Source: Pelagophyceae sp. CCMP2097 (lineage: Eukaryota; Sar; Pelagophyceae). From it: DNA of 17,480 nt. This document shows, one piece after another, positions 1 through 9,098 of the stretch. The notes beneath the pieces were generated by a model that made no database searches, was not told the origin of the DNA, and was given only the letters and a program-made list of their open reading frames with translations. Location: positions 1-17,480 of the forward strand of contig MU657963.1 of the NCBI GenBank assembly GCA_026770575.1, written 5' to 3'. The first letter of the stretch is position 1. Every line of letters begins with the position of its first letter. The position numbers were made by a program, and so were the translations under genes.

Positions 1-277
1 AACACATCACATGGGTCATTCAGTTCAAATGTCTTGCATGAGGTCACTAGTTCGAGCCCGCTCGTTCACGTTTCTACTCCGCTTGGCATACGAATTTGGC
101 TGCTCGTGCTGTACACGCGTCATAACGTGAATATTCTTCCCCCCGGGGTGATGCGGGACTTTTTTTTGTAAATTGTAAATATCTTATCCATCGCATTTGG
201 ATTTTAGTTGCTAATTGTGATTTTGAAAGTTTGAAGTTTTTGGATTTAAGTTGCTAATCGTGATTTTGAAGTTTTTG
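1..277. repeat. Left terminal inverted repeat
   Basis: Bases 4-277 match the reverse complement of 16840-17251, apart from two extra pieces present only on the right. Shared landmarks are the GGGTCAT near the outer end, the block around 80-120, the CCCCCCGGGG at about 139-148 and the ATCTTATCCATCGCATTTGG at 180-199. An internal direct repeat of about 42 bp (from 200 and again from 242) occurs in both ends. The two ends differ at scattered sites, several of them CpG to TpG/CpA type (for example CATACG against CATGCG), as expected in methylated host DNA. Confidence 0.9.
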
Positions 278-540
278 GTTTTTTTTTGGATTTTTTTTAA
301 TTTTTTAATTTTAAGAATTTGTGATTTTGAAGTTTTGAAGTTTTTGAAGTTTTTGAAGTTTTCCAATTTTTGTTTTTTTGTTTTTTGTTTTTTTTTTGAT
401 TTTATGTTTTTTTGGATTTTTGGATTTTTGGAATTTTGGAATTTTCTCAATTTCTCAATTCTCAAATTGAGGATTTTCTCGAATCATAAAACCATTTAAG
501 AAGTTTGGATTTTATGATTTTGATATTTTTGATATTTTGA
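278..540. repeat. T/G-rich low-complexity tract
   Basis: This is a one-sided tract of short TTTTTGAAG, TTTTTGG and GGAATTTT units continuing from the inner part of the left inverted repeat. The top strand is almost devoid of C. The right end has no counterpart, so it looks like a microsatellite expansion of the repeat's inner edge. The long reading frames on both strands here are by-products of the low complexity and are not called as genes. Confidence 0.8.
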
Positions 541-1155
541 AATTTTCCGTAAAACCCGCGCGGTTCCCCTAAGGGATTTCTTAGCATGTTTTATTTTTTG
601 AAACATAAAACAGACATTTAGAAAGAGAGAAAACTTTTTGAGAATATAGGATTTGATTCGCTGAGGTGGTTTTAAGAGGTTTTAGAAGGCTTAGGATCTA
701 TATGGATCTATATGGATCTTAAAGGAGTCCGCATAGCTTTAATAGCTTTAATAGCTTTGGTTCTGTATTGTTGAATGTTTTTAAATACTCATAAATTCTC
801 ATAAATTATATAAAAAATATATCGAAATCTAACATTTTTTTTGTCAAGAAATGAGATCTGTACAATTTAAACCGCGTCGATATAGAATAGAGAAAACGCA
901 ACATGTATACAATAATAAAAATTCAATAAAAATATTTTTTATATAAAAGATAAAAATGATGTGACAAAACCAAGTATGTACAGAAGCATAATAATTATTA
1001 AAACGAATGGGTTCAATTGACCAAAAAAATTAAATAGTTCTGATAGTATGGCAAACAACATTTATGGAATCAATCCCATTCTGGACCTGTCAGTGTTTAG
1101 ACAATAATTCCCAAAAATCCGAGTATCTGGTTATGAGATGACCAAGGTTTTTTAA
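541..1155. other. Left spacer without a recognisable gene
   Basis: I see no coding region. The stretch holds short tandem repeats (GGATCTATAT units at about 695-720 and AATAGCTTT units at about 738-760, three copies each), AT-rich DNA, and a 44-bp sequence (920-963) that recurs inverted at 14864-14907. The region could hold promoter or origin functions for the replicase that follows, but nothing proves it. Confidence 0.5.
920..963 (+). repeat. 44-bp internal inverted repeat, left copy
   Basis: These 44 bases match perfectly, in reverse complement, 14864-14907. There the sequence is the beginning of a minus-strand reading frame. The bases just outside differ, although both sides carry an ATGTA motif a few bases upstream. 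The copy sits about 0.9 kb from the left end. Its partner sits about 1.1 kb from the right end once later insertions are discounted. Confidence 0.85.
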
Positions 1156-3102
1156 AAACGTGTCGCAGCCGAGTCACGTCTTGGTAACTACTTACCAACA
1201 TTTGGCACGCAGGTGTTCGTGCCTGCGACCGGACGATTTCGTGCGGCAACGAGTGTATTCAAGAAAAAAGCCCTTGAAATAAAACAAAGTGTAATTAAGA
1301 AAAACAAAAAAATAATCGAAATAAAAATCAAAAAAGAAAAGCAATTAAGAACTGATAAAATTTTAAAACGCCGGCGTGTATTGAGTTCATTTGTACGAAA
1401 TAATACACAGATTATCCAACGCATCCAAACGGGCTTTATTGAACTGTCTGCGTTTCAGCAAAATATTCGGTCGTTTGGAGGAAGAGTAATCCAAGCAACA
1501 TTTAAATCTACCGATGGAAAATATTATCATGTTTCTCAGGTCATCCGAATTCCTGAAAGTAGAGGTGCTTTTAAGCGATTCTGGGTACCAACGGTATGGT
1601 TACAATTTCAGAATTCGAAGATGTACCGCAGCAATTTGTTGTTCAGGAATTCGCAGACGGGGTAAGCCACTGTATGTTTAATCCTATAAAACCATGGGCT
1701 ATTGACAAAATCCAGAAAAATAGTTTAATAGAAAAATCCAACTCACAGAAAATATCAAACAAAGTACTCGGAAAGAAATCATCCAAGCCGAGCGCACTGG
1801 CGAAATATGACCGAATTGTGAAAAAGTGTGATGATTTTTCAGTTTTATATATAAATAGAAATCCGGAAAGCGAATTGCAGCATGTATGCGATACGATTCG
1901 TTGTAATATAACAATCGAATTACCATTCAAAAAAGAAAACTTCCAAGTATATAGAAATAAAATGTGGGGGACGCGCTGAGTTTTCTTTCCACTTCATAAA
2001 TACTCGAATGAATCATGTGGAAATGAAACCTGATGTGTGTGTATCACAGAAGCGAGTTCCCATATTAGTTGAATCTCAAAAGGATTTACAGGCACTACAT
2101 GCGGACTTGGTTTCAAAACACTTATATTGCTTGTACAAAAAGAATGCGAATGGAATATCCCAAATAAATACCATTGATCATGTGTATCGTGTTCAGACCA
2201 AATATGACGTTGCTGTGCGAAAGTTCGAAGGTAAGGACTCATGCGGGTATGATTTCAGCCCATTGAATATAGATACGTTGGTTAATCCCGAACTTTCCAG
2301 ATTCGTTCAAGCTGGGGTCCATTATGGCTGCTGTGTTGACTTAAAACAGTGTGATGAGTGGTTGGAATTTACTGAGACAGGTGAAACAATAGAAGATATA
2401 GATGGGAACTTTGCCCCCGAAAAGAAAGGAAAGTATACGGCTCCTGACAATATAATACACTGGGATATGAAAAAGTCATATACAAATTTTCATAAGTGCC
2501 CAGAATATGAGTTTTTTCCTAACAAATTCACTGACTTCCGACAGTGTAAAAAAATTGAAGGATTAGGTATGTATTATATTACCGATGTTCAATTTACTGA
2601 TAATAAATTTAAATTGTTATGTGAAAAATTCAACCACCCTATTCAAACTGATTCGATTTATCCGAGTACATTCTTGAAATTCATACAGAAACATGGTGTT
2701 AGTTTTAAAATTGTGTGTGGGGCATACAGCGTTGGGACGTTTGATTTTCGCTTTCCGGACGAAATGTTAGAAAAAGAGAATTGCGTGTCGCATTACGCAA
2801 AATGGGCGGGAATACATGATATCGATAGCGATTTGGTGACGTGGTATATGTCAGGCACCAAAGAACATTTACATAACGTAGCGGCGAATAACACGGAGCT
2901 GACGATAACAATGAATACGCTACATGATACATTGGGTATGAAAGAGGCGGCTATTTAGTAAAAACGGAAATCAATGCTCCATCGTTCGCAGATCACTGGT
3001 TTTATTTTGTGCTATCAAACGATTACCGCGATGATCCAACTTATGGAAATTGATCTAAATGATGTCGGTCGGGTTTGTGTGGATGGAATTTATTTTTAAA
3101 AA
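1156..3102 (+). pseudogene. Replicase, N-terminal and polymerase-like part (broken)
   Basis: This is the first two thirds of a large replication protein that continues into the helicase and nuclease below. An open frame begins at 1156 without an ATG (a GTG lies at 1213). A lysine-rich helical stretch follows at about 1260-1380, then a conserved-looking region with EFADGVSHCMFNPI at about 1650-1690. The frame changes near 1590, 1970, 2950 and 3030, and a TAA interrupts it at 3097. Around 2460-2490 the motif WDMKKSYTNF resembles family B polymerase motif A (D..SLYP), and RVCVDGIYF at about 3067-3096 sits where motif C would be. The polymerase assignment rests only on these two motifs and is uncertain. 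It may instead be a helicase-associated domain specific to this virus group. The continuity across frames is what I see; the function is inference. Confidence 0.6.
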
Positions 3103-4233
3103 TCTGACATAACTCCAACATTAATTGAACCATTCCGACCCCAGCCAAAAATGAATTTCAACAACGAGACCAATATTGACCGTTGTTATCTTTCGTGTCT
3201 TGACGAGAGTCGCCAGGACTTGATAGCCACTGCGCCATACCGAGAAAATCATCAGTGCGAATTACATACGGGACAGGGCGGCGCTGGTAAAACGTATTCT
3301 AATTTAATGGATACAGGATTTATTAATGTCTGTTACATTGTTATGTCATGGCGGTTGGTCAGACAAAAATTGAAAGAATTTGAAAATAATAAACTAAGTT
3401 GGGGCAGGTGCTATCACCACATGATAGACAGAGATGACGCGGAGGCATTCCGTGATGCATAAGTGGGGTGTAACGTTCTTCTCTGGGATGAATGTTCGAT
3501 GATGACGGAATTCCAACGGCAAAAAATCACTGCTCAGTATCCTAATCACAAATATATATTTTGTGGAGACATGGGATATCAAATTCCTCCTCCCAGTCTT
3601 AATGGTGAAATTGAAAACGAACTCGATGTATCCTGGTTTAAACATAAAACCCATCATAGTGAAAATCATCGATGTAAATGTCCAATATTAATGAAAATTT
3701 TAACAAAATTGCGTGAGTTTATTAAATCAAAAAAATAAAAACAATTCATTAATAAGTACGTAATTGATATATTCACCGAATTAAAAAGGACAATCAATAA
3801 AACAGACTTACAAAAATCGTATAAAATTGATGACTATATACTGGTTTCAATTAACAAGTACGTTGAGGAATATGATAAAATGTTTACCGGTAAATTTGAA
3901 ACGGAGAAATACTACATTACGAAAAAAAAACGTTTGTTAAGTAAGGGCGACATCGTAATATCTAAGGATACCCCAAAAATGTCTGTTGTACGTCATGCGT
4001 TCACCGTCCACAGTGTGCAAGGCGAAACCGCTCTAAAAATGTTATATATTGATACAAGACGGTTGTTTTGTAATAGGATGATATACACTGCGCTATCACG
4101 GGCGCGCACAATTGAACAAATTATGTTAATTCTTCCGGATGAAATACAAGATCCAATAATTGAAAACACAGAAAACATTCCAGTTTTAGAGCCGTTGGTT
4201 GAAGGAATAGTTTATCAATTAAATTTAATGTGA
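3103..4233 (+). pseudogene. SF1 helicase domain of the replicase (Pif1/RecD-like, broken)
   Basis: The helicase would unwind viral DNA during replication. Motifs appear in the correct order. Walker A is GQGGAGKTYSN (about 3270-3302), Walker B is LLWDECSMM (about 3478-3504), and a motif III-like GDMGYQIPP lies at about 3565-3591. Near the C-terminus are HSVQGETA (about 4008-4033) and YTALSRAR (about 4084-4107), matching motifs V and VI of UvrD/Pif1-type enzymes. One frame runs through the whole region but is cut by TAA at 3460 and 3736. There is no separate start: the same frame leads in from the polymerase-like part, with ATG 3151 being internal. Motif spacing fits a full SF1 core. Confidence in the helicase is high; activity of this copy is excluded by the stops. 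Confidence 0.88.
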
Positions 4234-4478
4234 CTGGACAGATATACTATGGCTCTACGTTAAATTTAAAAGAACGTATTAAATCACACGAATCATCCTC
4301 TTATAAATGCCGTTCGAAACGTGTAACAGCCAGCGAAAATTATTCAGTTGTTGTTCTTAATCGCATCGTTGCCTCGAAAAAAAAGATACAGGAATTGTTG
4401 GAACTGACCGAGTCTGGGTTGATATTGAATAACCCATGTGTAAATACGGTGGCACCTCACACAAAAAACTTGCGATAA
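4230..4478 (+). pseudogene. GIY-YIG nuclease domain, fused to the replicase C-terminus
   Basis: The GIY half of the motif (GIVYQL, about 4204-4221) is encoded in the helicase frame just before its TGA stop at 4231. The YIG half (IYYGST) continues in another frame from 4230, so a one-base change separates the two halves of one domain. Further family marks are LKERIKSH with the conserved Arg, a Glu in LTESGLIL, and CVNTVAP near the end. The domain would cut DNA, for example in recombination, processing of replication intermediates or attack on competing DNA. The layout argues that helicase and nuclease formed one protein of about 1100 codons, not two genes. The frame ends with TAA at 4476-4478. 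Confidence 0.82.
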
Positions 4479-4524
4479 ATTAAGGTAAATTTAAATAAGT
4501 GTGATTTTTGGTTAAATTTAAAGA

Positions 4525-4538
4525 CATGTATATATATA
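4525..4538 (+). promoter_or_regulatory. AT-rich promoter-like motif abutting the start codon
   Basis: A TGTATATATATA run directly precedes ATG 4539. The same kind of element precedes 4762, 9111 and 14329, and also the degenerate opening of the gene near 5206. This suggests a viral promoter with a very short leader. Confidence 0.5.
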
Positions 4539-4742
4539 ATGAATAAGAATATAAAAAACAAAACAAAGAAAGCCGAAACGTGTACTTTTAAAATAGAAAC
4601 AGGTGCCTTTGTTTTGTTTGAAGAAAATTATAAAAATGGTTTGGAACTATTCGGAAGAATTATCTTCCGAACCATCTACCGAACAGAGCGAACATCTACC
4701 GAACAACGCTTCCAAATAGTTTTATATCTTCCGAATAAATAA
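4539..4742 (+). CDS. Small hypothetical protein
   Basis: I do not recognise this gene. It has 67 codons with a lysine-rich beginning (MNKNIKNKTKKAE) and no membrane segment. It lies downstream of the replicase and is preceded by the AT-rich promoter-like motif. Its second half runs through a perfect hairpin (4650-4671) and two CATCTACCGAACA repeats, which another frame reads as an acidic serine-rich tail ending at a TAG. The current ending may therefore be frameshifted. Confidence that a gene existed here is moderate; the exact product is unclear. Confidence 0.4.
   Translation: MNKNIKNKTKKAETCTFKIETGAFVLFEENYKNGLELFGRIIFRTIYRTERTSTEQRFQIVLYLPNK
4650..4671. repeat. Perfect small hairpin and nearby direct repeats
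   Basis: TTCGGAAG and CTTCCGAA form an 8-bp stem around a 6-base loop. CTTCCGAA recurs at about 4727-4734, and CATCTACCGAACA occurs twice between 4673 and 4706. The hairpin lies inside a short frame, so it is not an obvious terminator. Confidence 0.6.
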
Positions 4743-4744
4743 AA

Positions 4745-4761
4745 TATATATCATATATATA
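4745..4761 (+). promoter_or_regulatory. AT-rich promoter-like motif
   Basis: TATATATCATATATATA lies immediately before ATG 4762, matching the pattern seen at 4525 and elsewhere in the element. Confidence 0.5.
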
Positions 4762-4935
4762 ATGGATTTAGAAAATGAAGTCTTGGTTGGTCCAGTTAAT
4801 ACTAAAAAAATTAAGAAAATTCGCTCAGAGAAGCAACTCATTAACGACAAAAGACTTTCGATACGGTACAAGAATTCGCACGAATACGGTAAGACATGTG
4901 TGATTAAATCCGACGACGAAGAAGAAGAAAAATAA
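4762..4935 (+). CDS. Small charged protein
   Basis: I do not recognise the family. The gene has 57 codons from ATG 4762, a lysine/arginine-rich middle and an acidic end (SDDEEEEK). The start is chosen because the promoter-like AT motif touches it. The reading frame continues after TAA 4933 into the next charged frame (4945-5133), so the two could be one protein of about 124 codons with a nonsense codon, or two short adjacent genes. The mixed basic and acidic composition suggests a nucleic-acid-associated or disordered protein, which is inference only. Confidence 0.5.
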   Translation: MDLENEVLVGPVNTKKIKKIRSEKQLINDKRLSIRYKNSHEYGKTCVIKSDDEEEEK

Positions 4936-4944
4936 ATTGAAAAA

Positions 4945-5133
4945 ATGACAAAAATGACAAAAAGGATTAATGAGCCTGTATGTAAAACAGTTATAAAAAA
5001 AAAAGAAGTTGTGTATCACATCGAGTCGAGTGAGGAAGAGGAGGATATTCCGCAGGTCCGAGATGTAAAAAAAAAGAAGAAAGTGGTTGATGAAAGTGAG
5101 AGCGACGAACCTATCAAACAGAAAAAAAATTAG
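4945..5133 (+). CDS. Small lysine- and acid-rich protein
   Basis: The frame has 62 codons in the same frame as the preceding one, separated only by a TAA and nine bases. The composition alternates basic runs (IKKKE, VKKKKK) with acidic serine stretches (ESSEEEED, DESESDE). This looks like a disordered protein with phosphorylatable acidic patches and nuclear-localisation-like lysine clusters. No known domain is seen. It may be the C-terminal half of the gene beginning at 4762. Confidence 0.45.
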   Translation: MTKMTKRINEPVCKTVIKKKEVVYHIESSEEEEDIPQVRDVKKKKKVVDESESDEPIKQKKN

Positions 5134-5205
5134 AAAGAAAATAACAAAGAAAATAACAAAGAAACGATTCGAACGCTGAATTTCTTTTAATATATATATA
5201 TAATA

Positions 5206-5762
5206 GGGACTTTGATAATGTGAATAAAAAAATAATATTCGAAGATGGGTTATTTCCCCCTTCGATAAAACACAAAACAAACAATTTTAAAAACATTGAC
5301 AGTTATCTATATATAATTTCTAAGAGATTTAATCCATACAATTTAAATGATGACGAGAAAATGACATAATCAATGAATTTGGTAAAAGTTTGTTATAGTA
5401 GAACAACACAAATTTCAGGCACACCAAATAGCTTCAATCGGTTGACTGGATTTCGTACCAGTTTAATTTCATTTAATTTGCATCGTTTTTAATTATATGA
5501 CGAAACGGAAAGCCCCACAAAGGGGAATGGAGTTGCCTCTGAAGCGCAAAAAATCGAGTTCATTTTACACGAGATGATACTGAATGTGTTCAAACCCTCA
5601 GTGAAACGCATAGTCTTCTCGAATGGAAATGTTTCCGAGTGGTTCCACGTTGATCTTAAACTAATGGATGAATTCTTAAAATTTTGTGACGAAAGTATAT
5701 TCAATAAGATAAAGCCAAACGTCATCGACGCAACATATTTTAAGAAGAACACGTCCGGTTAA
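5206..5762 (+). pseudogene. Unrecognised gene with in-frame stops
   Basis: One frame stays open from about 5206 to 5762 except for TAA at 5367 and 5491. The first codons lack an ATG although an ATATATATATA run sits just upstream, the position where neighbouring genes have promoter and start. The best stretch (5574-5762) is a compact, mixed-charge sequence with aromatic residues (SEWFHVDLKLMDEFLKFCDE) that looks like a folded, probably helical domain. The frame even continues past TAA 5760 into the next gene. I recognise no family. Treating the segments as one gene of about 185 codons is inference from frame continuity. Confidence 0.45.
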
Positions 5763-5789
5763 GTACGGAGAGTCGAATATAATAAAACT

Positions 5790-5978
5790 TTGAAAACAAT
5801 ACCAAGTGTTCATGTTCAAAAAAAAACAGTTGGATATAAACATGTTAATGGCATTCTACAAAGAGTAGATGATCCGCGTTCTGTTAGAGGGTCTTCTCAA
5901 CGGTACGTATATTCTATGAAACAAGTCAGTGCTATGGCGGACCATGATAAAAGGTTAAAAGATAGGAAAAATCATTAA
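5790..5978 (+). CDS. Small basic hypothetical protein
   Basis: There is no ATG; the frame can open at TTG 5790, or be read as a continuation of the preceding gene through TAA 5760 (same frame). It has 62 codons, is rich in Lys/Arg/His and ends in KDRKNH. No membrane segment or known motif is visible. It sits 16 bases before a membrane-protein gene in a run of small same-strand genes between replicase and ATPase. It could be the C-terminal part of the upstream pseudogene. Confidence 0.4.
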   Translation: MKTIPSVHVQKKTVGYKHVNGILQRVDDPRSVRGSSQRYVYSMKQVSAMADHDKRLKDRKNH

Positions 5979-5994
5979 AAATAAACTAAACCAT

Positions 5995-6195
5995 ATGGAA
6001 ACATTACATGACTATAGTTTTATAATAATAACGATTATAGCAGCAATCGGTTTGTGTTTTCATAGAACTCTTCGGGTGTGCTTGTTTTCAAGAGTAGCCA
6101 CAGTTAAATGTGGGGATTGTATAAATATAGAGCAGTCCTCAATAAGCGAAAATCTGGTCGTTGATATATTAAAAGAAGGAGATGACAACATTTAA
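5995..6195 (+). CDS. Small single-pass membrane protein
   Basis: The protein has 66 residues from ATG 5995. After a short start (METLHDY) comes one hydrophobic segment (about residues 8-22, FIIITIIAAIGLCF), followed by an arginine-containing turn and a hydrophilic, partly acidic tail with two cysteines in KCGDC. The layout fits a tail-out, single-segment membrane protein, perhaps a virion or host-membrane component. Small membrane proteins of this type are common in related viruses but carry no shared family signature. The frame is intact. Confidence 0.55.
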   Translation: METLHDYSFIIITIIAAIGLCFHRTLRVCLFSRVATVKCGDCINIEQSSISENLVVDILKEGDDNI

Positions 6196-6211
6196 AATAT
6201 GTTTATATAGT

Positions 6212-6967
6212 ATGAAAATAGAAGTACTAAAAAAAAATGATACAGAAGTTGAGATAATGAAACAATCCGCCGACTCACAGCTCAAATATTACAATAAAAA
6301 AATGAAAAAAATCAAAATGTAGATTGGTTGCCTGATACGCAGTTGTTCCCGAACAAAAGCGCTTGTTTTGTGGTTCTCGGATCCCCAGGATCTGGGAAAT
6401 CGACCTTTGTCACCAGTGTGCTTGTCGAAAAAATAAAAAAAATAGAATATATGCCAACGTTTTGATAAAATTATTTTGTTCATTCCTGAGTCGACATTAC
6501 ATTCAATTATCGAAAACCCCTTCGAATCACTACCAGCGGAACAAATATTCCACGAATACAATGAGGATTTTCTTGACTATATATTGAAATCATGTGAACG
6601 CGACTCACTTGAATTATTGAACAAATGCGTTTAAATCGATGATGCGGCGTCGTCCTTGAAATCCAATGGGAAAATGATTTCCAAATAAAACAATTTGATA
6701 TGTAAACATAGACATCTCAGATTAAGTATATTTCTGTGCCTTCAAGATCAAACGCAACTGATCTTATCGGCTCGACAATCCGTATCATGTGTTATAAATT
6801 TCAGTTGTAATAACATGAAGCGTTTAAAATTGTTTCATGAGGAATATCTACCAGACATTACATTTAAAGAATATATGGAATTACAACCGTTGCTGTTTAA
6901 AAAGAAGGGGGATTTTCTTGCCATACGATAAGAAGAACCTCCTGTATTTTTTAGTAATTTTGATTGA
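6212..6967 (+). pseudogene. A32/FtsK-like genome-packaging ATPase (broken)
   Basis: The enzyme would pump viral DNA into the preformed capsid. Walker A is GSPGSGKST (about 6382-6408), after a DWLPDTQLFP lead-in typical of the family. Walker B is read as IDDAASSLK (6635-6661) and is immediately preceded by a TAA at 6632. The sensor-like region KHRHLRLSIFLCLQD (about 6701-6745) and the ending PPVFFSNFD before TGA 6965 also fit A32-like enzymes. Frame changes occur near 6312 and 6465. In-frame TAA codons lie at 6632, 6686 and 6929. ATG 6212 gives a plausible start with about 250 codons, a normal size. Identity is well supported; this copy cannot make a whole protein. Confidence 0.85.
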
Positions 6968-7009
6968 ATTGAATACAGTTGATAAATAAATAAAATCATA
7001 TCAGTTAAT

Positions 7010-7528
7010 ATGACGATTGCTAAATACAACCATCGAGAACATATGAGCAGACACTTTCTAAATATATTTTTTTTAGACAAGAAACAAGCATTTACGGACA
7101 CGACAACTATAAGCCATTTTATGCGCTACCACCAAGTAATGATATTAACGAACCAAATATTTTACATACTCCCGATTCAATCATTGAAGTGGATGAAAAT
7201 TCCAACGAACATGATAAACAAAATAATACAGAAATAATAAATGATACAGTGAATGAAAGTTCAGATGATACAGAAATAGTAAATGATACAGTTATACCCA
7301 AATTCGGATTTTTTTTTTCAACGACGAGAGAGCAAGAAAAAAGTGTCTTTAAAGAGATTAAAATAATTTTCCATCGAACTTGGCATAAATGCGAAAGATT
7401 ATAAACACAAAGACAAATACATCCGAGACATAAATGAATTTATCGCCCCAAAAAAATCAATACGGACATTGATTCAAATAAAGGGGATCAATTTAAAACA
7501 GAAAGGAGTAGTTATTGAATCATTTTAA
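7010..7528 (+). pseudogene. Unrecognised gene, frameshifted
   Basis: The gene starts at ATG 7010 (MTIAKYNHREHMSRHF). It then shifts frame near 7100 into an acidic, repeat-containing middle in which NDTV occurs twice (about 7234-7296), and near 7365 shifts back to a lysine-rich C-terminal part ending at TAA 7526. The total is about 170 codons. No motif of a protease, integrase or capsid protein is visible. It ends 9 bases inside the 3' end of the opposite-strand lipase. Its place between ATPase and capsid genes would fit a virion or assembly protein, but that is context only. Confidence 0.45.
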
Positions 7529-8122
7529 CACATAATTAATTATACTATGTGGATTTTCCCCCTGTTGTCTATCTACATTTTTTTTTTTTTCATTCTCAAA
7601 ATTGTTCAGTAGAATTGCAGGGGAGGAAATTGGGTCAGTTATTACTAGAAAACTAAACTTTGGTGGTTTGCCTTAATTACTTTCAAAAATATTCATGGCA
7701 TCTTTCATTCTTTTTTCTACTTGTATTAGTGGATTTGTTCCCGGCGAGTAATTAAATACACCCTTTATAATATCAAAAACTCGACCCAACACCTGAGACA
7801 CTCGACTGTCCAAAGAGTGCCCGGTTAAATAAATGTTTTTTTCCGGGTATAAGTCGTGTATATTGTTCCATTTTTTCTGACTTTCAATGAAACGTCCATC
7901 TAAGGATTCTTTCCCCAATAAAATTGCTAAATCTGCTTTCAAATCACCAAGACGAGCTACATCTGTACATCTAAACCCAACATAAAAATTGTTGTTGTTT
8001 TGATCCAAATAAACTTTACTACGTCGGTCACTTAGTTCTTTCATTTTATTCAAGTTGGCTGGTGTTTTATTCGAGTATGCGCTTTTAGAAACGTCTGCTG
8101 TCGTTTTTCGTAGATATTCCAT
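7520..8122 (-). pseudogene. Class 3 lipase (one in-frame stop)
   Basis: A lipase/esterase of the Lipase_3 alpha/beta-hydrolase family, a known gene of PLVs and some virophages, thought to act on membranes during entry or exit. The N-terminal part has FYVGFRCTD (the family usually shows FRGT). The nucleophile motif is YLTGHSLDS (about 7803-7829), where the family usually has GHSLGG. An in-frame TAA occupies 7673-7675, but the same frame continues with LVITDPIS (the Asp of the triad, about 7622-7645) and NPHSIINY (the His, about 7532-7555), ending at TGA 7520. The triad order is therefore complete over about 200 codons. The altered GG and the stop suggest loss of function. It is the only minus-strand gene in the capsid-gene region. 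Confidence 0.8.
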
Positions 8123-8166
8123 GTCATTTATAAAATAATAAATTTTAAAAAAAAAAAAAAAGGTAT

Positions 8167-9058
8167 ATGGATTCCATTAACGTGTATTTGAATTCAACAG
8201 ATGGCTATCTTTCAACTGACAGTACCAGATTTAAACTTAATTCGAATATAGACATCCCGAATGGATATACCGCTTTCATATATTTAAAGGAGTTTTCTTG
8301 TATGAATTCCATTTTTAATATTCAGGAGAATGTACGACTTGATTACACTCTTATTTTTTCGAATGACCACAAAGTTAACAAATTTTTCACTATCAATAAA
8401 GGATTTTATAGCAGCGAAGACTTTGTCTTCGAATTGGATAGAGCAATTCAATTGAATGAAGACGATAGTAGTTTGACAATTACATTCGATAAATTAAATC
8501 TCAAGTACACCATTAAAGAACGTGGTACTCATAATAAAATTATTGGGTTCGAATTATTAGAAAGTAAGGTTTTAAACCTCGTGAATATAAAACATGGATC
8601 TTATCAGTCAACCGTTACAAGTTATACATGTACTGATTTGAATCAAAATGTTCACAACTTACATTTATGTGTTAAAGAAGTCAAATTCCTTCGAAAGAAC
8701 AAGTGATGTATCAAGCCGAATCGCATCTCGTGTTGCGAAAATTCCCATTCTTAATAATTTTGGTTCATACATATACTTTGATTGCTTGACTACGCCGAAC
8801 CGAGTTTAAATTTCCAACAGATTGCTGTCCAGCGTTTCAATTTCATTACTTTTAGATAATGGAATCAAATTTGTTCCTGATTATTTTACATATAGCTTTA
8901 CGGTTGAATTTGTAGCTGAGAAACGAGAGGAAAAAATTAATAATATCATCACTGGTCTTTCAAAAACATTTGAAGGTGTAAACCAAGTTGACAACGGGTT
9001 TAGAGGGATCATTAGAGTTCCTGAATATGCGGGGCTTCCGTGTCATTTTCCAAATTAA
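8167..9058 (+). pseudogene. Penton-like minor capsid protein (frameshift and stop)
   Basis: The first 179 codons from ATG 8167 are intact and beta-rich, with a pattern seen in PLV and Polinton minor capsid (penton) proteins: FKLNSNIDIPNGYTAFIYLK near the start and GFYSSEDFVFELDRAI in the middle. Near 8703 the frame shifts by one base and continues with SRIASRVAKIPI, is broken by TAA 8807, and resumes to 9058 (end PEYAGLPCHFPN). The total is about 296 codons, a normal length. It would form the vertices of the capsid. It lies two genes upstream of the major capsid gene, as expected. The identification rests on pattern and position, not on a diagnostic motif. Confidence 0.68.
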
Positions 9059-9098
9059 GCAGACATGTCAAAAAATAAACGTGGCACATTTAAATAAA

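Noticed and set aside
22..110. A tRNA gene at the left end
   Set aside because: Only a B-box-like piece is present; acceptor and D arms cannot be folded.
211..499. Opposing open frames in the left low-complexity tract
   Set aside because: Products are runs of Lys/Asn/Phe or Phe/Leu from short repeats; no independent coding sign.
1188..1424. Minus-strand frame opposite the replicase start
   Set aside because: It is the complement of the lysine-rich replicase segment and has only a hydrophobic shadow composition.
4825..5280. Minus-strand 151-codon hydrophobic frame
   Set aside because: It mirrors the lysine/glutamate-rich plus-strand genes; Phe/Leu runs are the complement of AAG/GAA codons. 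The plus-strand genes have promoter-like motifs.
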